In this document: one piece after another, positions 43,033-49,738 of the stretch
Position numbering within the stretch: the stretch's first letter is position 1
How the letters are laid out: the number at the start of each line of letters is the position of its first letter
Assembly (NCBI GenBank): GCA_001804865.1
Contig: MHBK01000033.1
Location: 62,001-126,000 of the forward strand
From: Lentisphaerae bacterium GWF2_57_35
GTDB taxonomy: Bacteria; Verrucomicrobiota; Kiritimatiellia; CAIQIC01; GWF2-57-35
DNA: 64,000 nucleotides
Direction: 5' to 3'
Position numbers and translations under genes: made by a program
Notes under the pieces: generated by a model
Seen by the model: only the letters and a program-made list of their open reading frames with translations
What the model was told of the DNA's origin: nothing
Database searches by the model: none

Positions 43033-43062
43033 CCGATTTAAATCATGCGGCAGGAGGAAACA

Positions 43063-43758
43063 ATGACGTCTCAAGCGATGACGATTTCGCAGGTGGAACT
43101 GGAGCAGCGATCTTTCATGACGAAGGTGTATGGGTGGATGACTTTTGCATTGATCGTGACTGCCCTGACGGCATCCTTTGTGGCCGGCACGCCCTCCTTG
43201 GTGAAAGCCATCGTGGGCAACCAGATATTGTTTTTCGGGTTGATCGTTGCGGAGCTGGCCGTGGTGGTTGGCCTTTCGGGGTGGGTGAACAAGATGTCGG
43301 CGGCCATGGCCACGATGGCGTTCATTTTGTATTCGGTCTTGAACGGGCTGACGCTGTCGGTGATTTTTCTGGTTTTCACGGCGGCTTCGTTGGGGATGAC
43401 GTTTCTCGTCACGGCCGGCACTTTCGGCGCCATGGCTGTCTATGGCTATGCGACAAAAACCGACTTGAGCAGCATTGGCAACATGGCCTTCATGGCGTTG
43501 ATCGGCGTGATCCTCGCCTCGGTGGTGAACTTCTGGTTGAAGAACAGCGCGATTTACTGGATCACAACCTATATCGGCATCGCGATCTTTGTCGGCCTGA
43601 CGGCGTACGATACGCAAAAGATCAAGCGGATGAACATCATTGGAAACGAAGGCTCCGATGAAGACCGCAAGGAAGCCATCATGGGAGCGCTGACGTTGTA
43701 TCTAGATTTTATCAACCTGTTCCTGCTGCTCCTGCGTATTTTTGGGCGGCGGCGGTAA
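43063..43758 (+). CDS. Bax inhibitor-1 / YccA family membrane protein
   Basis: The 231-residue protein has seven predicted transmembrane helices and the BI-1 family marks: LEQRSFMTKVYGWMTFALIV at the N-terminus, GLTAYDTQKIK, and the final ALTLYLDFINLFLLLLRIFG. Bacterial members are calcium-leak or protease-interacting membrane proteins. AGGAGG six bases before ATG 43063 fixes the start. Confidence 0.93.
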   Translation: MTSQAMTISQVELEQRSFMTKVYGWMTFALIVTALTASFVAGTPSLVKAIVGNQILFFGLIVAELAVVVGLSGWVNKMSAAMATMAFILYSVLNGLTLSVIFLVFTAASLGMTFLVTAGTFGAMAVYGYATKTDLSSIGNMAFMALIGVILASVVNFWLKNSAIYWITTYIGIAIFVGLTAYDTQKIKRMNIIGNEGSDEDRKEAIMGALTLYLDFINLFLLLLRIFGRRR

Positions 43759-43765
43759 AAAAACG

Positions 43766-45709
43766 TTACGATGGGCGACGGCTTCGTTTGGCGCCGCGCT
43801 TGTTTATCAGGCCCAGGCTGCGTGCGATTTTAGTGGGGGCTATGCGCGGCTTGGGCACTTGTTCGTCGAACCAAACGCGCACGTCTTCCTCCAGCCCGAG
43901 GCCGTACATGTAATTGTAGAGGGCCTTGCGCAAGCCGCGTCCGAGCAGGTCGTGGTTGCAGCCGGCGGCATCCTCGAAGAATAGTTCGTTGCGGGCAAAG
44001 ACGCCGGGCGGAGGTCCTACGATTCGGATGCCGTAGGCCTTTGGGTTTTGACTGATGGGGCTGTGCACGGTCAGGGCGAACCGATGCCAGAACGCCGAAT
44101 GGATGCACTCGCAGGCAAACAACTGCCGGACCAGTTCCAGGGCGTCGACCGTATCGCGTTCGGTTTGGGTGGGAAAGCCGTACATCAAATAGGCGTGCAC
44201 CAGGATTCCCGCCGTCGCAAACCGATGGGCGGTGCGGGCTCCTTCGCCAACCGAAATGCCTTTTTGCATCAGCGTGAGCAATCGGTCGGAAACCGTCTCC
44301 AGTCCGCCGGTCACGGCCACGCACCCGGACTGCGCCAGCAAGGCAATGCATTCGGGCGTGAACGCCTTTTCGAAACGGATGTTGCCCCACCAGGTAATGG
44401 CCAGCTTACGGCGAATCAGTTCGGCGGCGATGCCCCGCAGCAGGGTCGGAGAGGCTGCCTCGTCGGTGAAATGAAACCCGGTCTGCCCGGTTTGCCGCAT
44501 AATCGATTCCATCTGGTCGACCAATTGGGCGGCGGGGACGGCGTCGTATCGGCAAATATAGTCGAGCGTCGTATCGCAAAACGCGCATTTTTTCCAGTAG
44601 CAGCCGTGCGCGAGCATGAGTTTGTTCCATTGGCCTTCAGACCAGAGGCGATGCATGCGATTGGGCAGTTCGCAGAGAGAGAGGTAGCGCTTGAGATCGA
44701 GGCCCTCCCAGGACGGCGCTCCTTTTTCCAGGGCTCGGACATCCTGGATTTCGGAATCGTTCATGAAAGCCACCCGGCCCTCCTGGCGCAAGAAGGTTCG
44801 GCACAGCCGGTGAATGGAACGGCGCCGTTCCATATGTTCGGCCAGGCAGAGCAGGGGCCGTTCGCCGTCGTCCAGCGTGACGTAATCGACATAGTCGAAC
44901 AAGCGGGGTTCGGCCAAGTCGCGCAGCTCGGTGTTTACATAGCCGCCGCCCAGCAAGATTCGACACGTTGGATGCAGCCGCCGGATTTTCCGGGCCATGC
45001 GCAGCGCTCCATAAAGATTGCCTGGAAAGGGAACGGTGAATCCCACCAGGTCGGGATGATGGTGCGCCATCAAGCCGGCGGTCAGTTCTTCCAGGTAGCG
45101 GTCAATCATCGTGGGCGGGGCCTCCAGCCCGGCGTGCAAGGCATCGAAGCTCGAAGCGCCAATCGCCAGTTTCTCGCCGTACCGGGAAAATTCGAAGCGA
45201 GGATCGATCCCGTCGCGGATCGCATCGGCCAGATCGTCGACATACAAACTGGCCAGATGACGGGCCAGATCCTGTGTGCCCAGCGCGCCGAACAAGTGCC
45301 TCAGGCCGGCGCCCGGCGCCGCATCGGGGAACGCTGCTTCCAATTGTTGGAGCGAGTCGAAGCGGGGGCCTTCCGGAAGAAAGCCGCGCCCGGCTATGCG
45401 ATAAGCCAGCGAGGCATTGGCGCCCTGGAGAAATCGAATCGTCGGCTCGATGGTTTGTTCGTAGGCGTCCTGGTTCTCCAGGAAAAAGCCGATGGACGGC
45501 GACCGTTTGGACGAAGGAATCGCGGCCCGGATCTCGTGAGCGATCTCGCGAACCCCTTGAAGAGAAAACAGCCGCAAGGCCAGGTCGAGCGAGGCGTCGG
45601 CTTGGGCCACGTCAAAGCCCCGGCGTTGCAGAAATCCCGCCAGACACGGCGTAGCCGCGTACGGCGCGTTGAGCTGGGTCATCGGCGGTATGATCAGTAA
45701 TACGCGCAT
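43766..45709 (-). CDS. B12-binding-domain radical SAM protein
   Basis: The 647-residue protein begins with a cobalamin-binding-like domain (MRVLLIIPPMTQLNAPY, and LGGGYVNTEL near residue 260). The 4Fe4S cluster motif is C-x4-C-x2-C (GCYWKKCAFCDTTL), the longer spacing seen in part of the family. TGGLETVSDRLLTLMQKG is the SAM-binding strand. Substrate is unknown; relatives modify lipids, cofactors or peptides. ATG 45709 was chosen over an in-frame TTG at 45721. The gene converges on the Bax-inhibitor gene, with 7 bases between stops. Confidence 0.88.
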   Translation of the reverse strand: MRVLLIIPPMTQLNAPYAATPCLAGFLQRRGFDVAQADASLDLALRLFSLQGVREIAHEIRAAIPSSKRSPSIGFFLENQDAYEQTIEPTIRFLQGANASLAYRIAGRGFLPEGPRFDSLQQLEAAFPDAAPGAGLRHLFGALGTQDLARHLASLYVDDLADAIRDGIDPRFEFSRYGEKLAIGASSFDALHAGLEAPPTMIDRYLEELTAGLMAHHHPDLVGFTVPFPGNLYGALRMARKIRRLHPTCRILLGGGYVNTELRDLAEPRLFDYVDYVTLDDGERPLLCLAEHMERRRSIHRLCRTFLRQEGRVAFMNDSEIQDVRALEKGAPSWEGLDLKRYLSLCELPNRMHRLWSEGQWNKLMLAHGCYWKKCAFCDTTLDYICRYDAVPAAQLVDQMESIMRQTGQTGFHFTDEAASPTLLRGIAAELIRRKLAITWWGNIRFEKAFTPECIALLAQSGCVAVTGGLETVSDRLLTLMQKGISVGEGARTAHRFATAGILVHAYLMYGFPTQTERDTVDALELVRQLFACECIHSAFWHRFALTVHSPISQNPKAYGIRIVGPPPGVFARNELFFEDAAGCNHDLLGRGLRKALYNYMYGLGLEEDVRVWFDEQVPKPRIAPTKIARSLGLINKRGAKRSRRPS

Positions 45710-45786
45710 AGTCTCGTTCAAATTCCCGGCACCTTATCGCCGGTCCCGTCCGATGGAAAGCCGAAAAAGCGTCAGCCGTCTTTCCC

Positions 45787-45923
45787 GTGTGCATCCTGAC
45801 ACTGCCGCAACAGCGGACGGCGACGGAGCGCCGTCCCTACCTTTCTTTGCCGTGGGTAGGGCGCTCACTCCGCTGAGCGCCTTCTTTTCCCCATACAATC
45901 TGCGGCAGTGTCGGGATGCACCC
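45787..45923. repeat. TIR-bounded element, copy 6
   Basis: The ends GTGTGCATCCTGACACTGCC and GGCAGTGTCGGGATGCACCC are inverted repeats. The interior has two hairpins, GGACGGCGACGGAGCGCCGTCC and GGCGCTCACTCCGCTGAGCGCC, as in the element at 26508-26629. It lies between the radical SAM gene and the AEC transporter. Confidence 0.92.
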
Positions 45924-45938
45924 GTCTTTCCCTATGCA

Positions 45939-46883
45939 TTACAACGCCAGCGCCAGAAAGAGCGGCACCGTGATCAACGCGCCGATGTGCGTCAGCAGCA
46001 AAACCCCGGCGATGAAATCGCCATCCCCGCCGAACCGTTCGCTGAAGGCGATGCTGGCCACGGCCGAAGGCATCACCGCCACCACCGTCAGGACACCGCG
46101 CGCCAGCGTCGAGATGGGCAGATAGGCCAGCAAAGCCAACACCAGGACCGGCACCGCCACCAAACGAACAGACGAGGCCAGCCATATCCGGCCATCGCGA
46201 ATGAAATGCGGATGCAGATCCGCCATCCGGCTGCCGGCCACCAGAAAGGAGAGGGGCACGGTGCCTTTGCCCAGGGTTTCAACAGCGAAAACAGCCAGCC
46301 CGCGGACGTGCTGCCAAAACGGAGCCTCCGGGATCTCGATCCAGTGCAAGTCTCTCACGACCACGATCGACAAGGCCACGAACAACGCCGCCGGCGGAGG
46401 CGCCAGACTCATGCGCGCACGTTGCATCAGCGAAGTCCCAGGCGCCAGCAGGAAAACGCCGACCGTCCAGAGCATAATTTCAAAGCCCACAGACGAGAAA
46501 ATCAGCAACGAGACCCCGTCATCGCCAAAGAGCAGCAACACGATCGGCAGCGGCAGGAACAGGTAGTTGTTGATCATGGCATGGAACAAAAACCCCCGCG
46601 TCGTTTGTTCCGGCATTTTCCGGACCAACTTGATCGTAATCCACCCGATCCATAATCCGACCAAGGCAATGACCATCGTCAAAGCGGGCAGGGGCCAATT
46701 GGCCGTCAGGTCGGATAGCGATTTGCGTGGAATGGAATAGAGGATCAGCGCCGGATAGACGATGCCCATCAGCACCTTGGCCAATTCCGAAGTGCCCACT
46801 CGGGTCAGCATGCCGGTCCGGCGCGCCAGCACGCCGGAGCCCAGCAAAAGCAGGATGACAACGATCTGAAAGGCGACTTCCAT
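45939..46883 (-). CDS. AEC-family transporter (auxin efflux carrier type)
   Basis: The 314-residue protein has about ten transmembrane helices. The N-terminal half has YPALILYSIPRKSLSDL and MINNYLFLPLPIVLLLFGD; the C-terminal half ends ERFGGDGDFIAGVLLLTHIG, the conserved last-helix region. Bacterial AEC proteins carry malate, amino acids or other small anions; the substrate is not evident. Confidence 0.88.
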   Translation of the reverse strand: MEVAFQIVVILLLLGSGVLARRTGMLTRVGTSELAKVLMGIVYPALILYSIPRKSLSDLTANWPLPALTMVIALVGLWIGWITIKLVRKMPEQTTRGFLFHAMINNYLFLPLPIVLLLFGDDGVSLLIFSSVGFEIMLWTVGVFLLAPGTSLMQRARMSLAPPPAALFVALSIVVVRDLHWIEIPEAPFWQHVRGLAVFAVETLGKGTVPLSFLVAGSRMADLHPHFIRDGRIWLASSVRLVAVPVLVLALLAYLPISTLARGVLTVVAVMPSAVASIAFSERFGGDGDFIAGVLLLTHIGALITVPLFLALAL

Positions 46884-46926
46884 CGCGGCGGCTCCCGTCT
46901 CTCGAAATTAAGCTTCCGGCAACGAT

Positions 46927-47727
46927 CTATTCGACCAAGCCGGGAAAAACTTTACGCACGCGTTCCACGTGTGTTTCCTCGTAATTTTTGCCCTGCAGGA
47001 CCAACAGCAGCGAGAGCAGGTCTTCGCCGGAAATGGAATAGCGCGTCTTGGGGCTTTTCTCGATCAGCTTGGAAACCGTGCTGGCCGCTTTGCGGATCGA
47101 AAGCAAACGCCGCGGCGCAGGCTGGGGACCGGCTTCTATTTCGGCCACCGCGTCTTCCACGACCTCGCGTTCTTTGCCCGGATCAGCTTCCAATACCTTC
47201 CGACAAACAGCCTTCACCCGGTTCCACGACAGCTTGCCTTCATCGAGCATCTTGCGCAGCCGCGAGTCCATGCCCGGGGCGAAGTGGATGATGTCTTCGA
47301 TCCAGGGAATGGTCTTATCAAGGAAATCCGCAATGCGCTCCTTGCTCCAATTGGCGTTGTTCATGAAAATGACCGCATCGAAGTAGTCCGAGATTTTGGC
47401 ATCCAGGCGGTCGGCATTGAGTTTGAGATTCAACGCCTGCATCTCGTCGAGTTCGCCGTCGACCACGCGAACGTCAATCCGGTCGAAGTAGCCGGCATTT
47501 TTTTCGCGAATGCGCCGGATGGCGTTGAGTCGATGGAAGCCGCCCACGAGGAAGAATTCACCCGCCTTGCGTTCCCAGACAATCAGCGGCTCCAACAAGC
47601 CGTTTTTCAGGATGTCGTCGGCATAATGCGAGACTTTTCTGTCGTTCAAACCCCGGTGGTTCGATATGCAGGGATGAATGTTAATCTGTTCGAACAGCAC
47701 GTAGTCGTATCGTTTCGTTGTCAGCAT
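46927..47727 (-). CDS. ParB/Srx-fold nuclease-domain protein
   Basis: The 266-residue protein has an N-terminal ParB-like domain: INIHPCISNHRGLNDRKVSH, ILKNGLLEPLIVW and the FFLVGGFHRLNAIRRI motif equivalent to GERRxRA. A helical middle follows (KERIADFLDKTIPWIEDII, HTH-like), then a C-terminal helical domain. No parA or obvious parS array is beside it, so chromosome partition is not implied; it may be a stand-alone CTP-binding or regulatory protein. Confidence 0.8.
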   Translation of the reverse strand: MLTTKRYDYVLFEQINIHPCISNHRGLNDRKVSHYADDILKNGLLEPLIVWERKAGEFFLVGGFHRLNAIRRIREKNAGYFDRIDVRVVDGELDEMQALNLKLNADRLDAKISDYFDAVIFMNNANWSKERIADFLDKTIPWIEDIIHFAPGMDSRLRKMLDEGKLSWNRVKAVCRKVLEADPGKEREVVEDAVAEIEAGPQPAPRRLLSIRKAASTVSKLIEKSPKTRYSISGEDLLSLLLVLQGKNYEETHVERVRKVFPGLVE

Positions 47728-47970
47728 GTTTTTTTACTCTTATTATGTTGTTACTATTTGGGTCATAACCCATGAAGCCTGGGAGTGGTGGAGTCATAGA
47801 ATTTGCCACTCCATGTGTCCATGGTTCTATAGCGAGCCCTACATGGCCCGACGATGAGAGGATGTTCTACAACCTTTTGGCGGAAGTGCAAGAACAGATA
47901 TTGTCCTTGATTTGGAAACGGGGCCGTCTGGCCCCGTTTCCTTTCCTTTTCCTTACGCCTTCTTTCCGTC
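47728..47970. other. Intergenic region with two hairpins
   Basis: GGAGTGG...CCACTCC (47782-47812) and a perfect 12-bp stem (47914-47941) are the only structures. An open frame starting at 47772 has no recognisable product. Confidence 0.5.
47914..47941. repeat. Perfect 28-bp GGAAACGGGGCC hairpin
   Basis: GGAAACGGGGCC-GTCT-GGCCCCGTTTCC lies 29 bases beyond the 3' end of the aminotransferase gene (minus strand). On the plus strand it is followed by TTTCCTTTTCC. It may stop transcription in either direction. Confidence 0.7.
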
Positions 47971-49167
47971 TCAGGGCAACAGTTCCTTGAGCGCGTCGGC
48001 CAGAATTTTCATTCCTCGATCCATGACTTCTTCCTCCGCGTTCGTAAAGTTTAGGCGCATCGTATCGGCCTGCGGTTTGGCCGCAAAGAACGAACGGCCG
48101 GGCGCAAAGACCACGCCCCGGGACGCTGCCGTTTGAAGCAGCGTCTCGGCGGATATCCCGCCAGGAAGCGTCACCCAGATAAACATGCCGCCTTCAGGCT
48201 GGGTGAATTCCGTCCCTGGCGGAAACAGCGTCCGCAGTCCGTGGAGCATCCGGTCGCGCTGACGCCGATAGTTGGTCTTGAGCAATTCGACATGAGCTTC
48301 CATGTCGTGATGCGTCAAAAACTCGTACAGCACCCTCTGCGTCAGATCGCTCGAGCACAAATCCGAGGCCTGCTTGGCCACGAGCAAATGCTTCAACACG
48401 GAGGGTCGCGCATAAACCCAGCCCATGCGCATGCCCGGCGAGAGCACCTTCGAGAAAGACCCCATCATGACCGTGTTCTCTCCCGCTTTCAGGCTGATCG
48501 GAGGCAGATCGTTCCCTTCGAACCGCAGTTCGCGATAAGGATCGTCCTCCACCAGCATGACGCCGCTCTCCCGGACCTGTCGGGCAACGGCTTCGCGGGT
48601 ATCCGCCGAATAGCACCGTCCCGTCGGATTTTGAAAATTCGGCACGGCATACAGCAGCTTCACCGCATGGCGGCGAAGATAAGCCGTTAGTCGAGCGACG
48701 TCCGGCCCGTCGGATTCCATCGGGACCGTCACGAACCGCGGCTCGAAAAGTTCAAAGGCCTGTATGGCGCTCAGATAAGCCGGAGACTCCATCAACACAT
48801 AGTCCCCCGGGTCGATGAACACCTTTCCGATGAGATCGAGACCTTGTTGGGAGCCGTTGACGATCAGGATGTCGTCCGGGCCGGCCTCGATGCCTCGTTG
48901 CCGCAGCAATACCTCGGCCACATATTCGCGCAGGGGAGGGAAGCCCTCGCTGCTAGAATATTGCAACGCGGAACGGCCGTTTTTCTCAAGCACCTTCGCC
49001 ATGGACTCTGCGATGGCCTCCACCGGAAACAAGCGGGGATTAGGCAAACCGCCCGCAAAGGAAATGACTTTTCCACTGGAGGCCGCCTTCATGATTTCGC
49101 GGATGCAACTCGGCCGCATCTGATGCACGCGCTTTGCAAACGATTCTTTTTTCTCACCGGTTTTCAT
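47971..49167 (-). CDS. PLP-dependent class I aminotransferase (LysN / MocR-aminotransferase type)
   Basis: The 398-residue protein has the fold-type I aminotransferase pattern: FAGGLPNPRLFPVEAI, ILIVNGSQQGLDLIGKVF, NFQNPTGRCYS, VEDDPYRELRF (Asp208, Tyr211) and the PLP-binding Lys240 in GSFSKVLSPGMRMGW. It resembles 2-aminoadipate or branched-chain-type aminotransferases. The gene is preceded by a promoter, a leader ORF rich in Ala, Ile and Val, and a terminator (49327-49582), so I infer attenuation by charged tRNA. AAGGAGAT before ATG 49167 supports the start. Confidence 0.9.
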   Translation of the reverse strand: MKTGEKKESFAKRVHQMRPSCIREIMKAASSGKVISFAGGLPNPRLFPVEAIAESMAKVLEKNGRSALQYSSSEGFPPLREYVAEVLLRQRGIEAGPDDILIVNGSQQGLDLIGKVFIDPGDYVLMESPAYLSAIQAFELFEPRFVTVPMESDGPDVARLTAYLRRHAVKLLYAVPNFQNPTGRCYSADTREAVARQVRESGVMLVEDDPYRELRFEGNDLPPISLKAGENTVMMGSFSKVLSPGMRMGWVYARPSVLKHLLVAKQASDLCSSDLTQRVLYEFLTHHDMEAHVELLKTNYRRQRDRMLHGLRTLFPPGTEFTQPEGGMFIWVTLPGGISAETLLQTAASRGVVFAPGRSFFAAKPQADTMRLNFTNAEEEVMDRGMKILADALKELLP

Positions 49168-49291
49168 GGAATAGGGATCTCCTTCCGCGCTTCAGTCGTG
49201 AATCAGGCCGGGTAAACGAAGTCCATCGTTTGGCGGCGGCGACGATCGTTTCCATGTTAATAACAATGGCTTTAGCTGATGCGGTTCTCAT
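49154..49291 (-). CDS. Short ORF between attenuator and aminotransferase
   Basis: This 45-codon ORF has a strong SD (AAAGGAGAAG, six bases before the ATG). It begins MRTASAKAIVINMETIVAAA and overlaps the first 14 bases of the aminotransferase gene in another frame. No domain is recognised. It may couple translation to the enzyme or be a second control peptide rich in Ala, Ile and Val. Confidence 0.45.
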   Translation of the reverse strand: MRTASAKAIVINMETIVAAAKRWTSFTRPDSRLKRGRRSLFHENR

Positions 49292-49326
49292 TTTTCTTCT
49301 CCTTTTTCTTGGTGGTTTTCAGACAC

Positions 49327-49360
49327 AAAAAAAGCCTTCCGGGGACATCCCGGAAGGCTT
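49327..49360 (-). terminator. Attenuator terminator upstream of the aminotransferase
   Basis: On the minus strand AAGCCTTCCGGG-ATGTC-CCCGGAAGGCTT (12-bp stem, 5-base loop) runs directly into TTTTTTTGTG. It lies between the leader ORF stop (49383) and the structural gene. Confidence 0.92.
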
Positions 49361-49382
49361 CGCATCCAAATTGGAATCAGGC

Positions 49383-49523
49383 CTAAGGGATCGCTCCATG
49401 CGCCGCAAAAATAGCGGCGGCCGCCGGCATAATGCGGGCTACGATCACGGCAGAAAAGGCGGCGCGCGGCATCGATGGCGTGCCGTGGCTGTTCGATTTG
49501 TCCTCTGTTTGCCGTGTCAACAT
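49383..49523 (-). CDS. Leader peptide of an attenuator (46 aa)
   Basis: AAGGA lies nine bases before the ATG at 49523. The second half reads FSAVIVARIMPAAAAIFAAH followed by GAIP and TAG, with 11 Ala, 4 Ile and 2 Val in the whole peptide. This composition resembles leader peptides of ilv operons, in which slow reading of Ile/Val/Leu codons prevents terminator formation. The stop is 22 bases before the terminator stem. A sigma70 promoter precedes it at 49553-49582. Confidence 0.7.
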   Translation of the reverse strand: MLTRQTEDKSNSHGTPSMPRAAFSAVIVARIMPAAAAIFAAHGAIP

Positions 49524-49552
49524 GATGAGCGATCCTTGAATTTACGATTCCT

Positions 49553-49582
49553 AAAATAGAGGGGGCACGTTCAATCTGTCAA
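49553..49582 (-). promoter_or_regulatory. Promoter of the leader peptide and aminotransferase
   Basis: On the minus strand TTGACA (consensus -35) is followed after 18 bases by TATTTT. Predicted transcription starts about 20 bases before the leader ATG. Confidence 0.75.
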
Positions 49583-49738
49583 GGCAATCAACAACCGTCG
49601 TGAAATGCGATGGGGTGATTCTGTGAGAAATGCATTGGCGTTTCCGTTTGCTTTTGGAGCGCCAAGAATATACAAGTGCTAAATGATAAGGTACTTAAGA
49701 TGTCTGCAAGACTTCGGTGCGCTTTTGAGGGGGGTATC

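Larger units (their letters stand above)
42544..43062. other. Repeat-rich intergenic region
   Basis: No gene is found in about 520 bases. The region holds a partial TIR element (42589-42632), a hairpin CGCCCGCCTGCAGCGCTG with its complement CAGCACTGCGGGCAGG (42666-42709), a complete TIR element (42774-42947) and the double palindrome (42983-43032). AGGAGG at 43051-43056 serves the next gene. Confidence 0.75.

Noticed and set aside
47772..47990. 72-codon open frame between the ParB-like and aminotransferase genes
   Set aside because: No SD, no recognisable domain, and its 3' part is a perfect hairpin.
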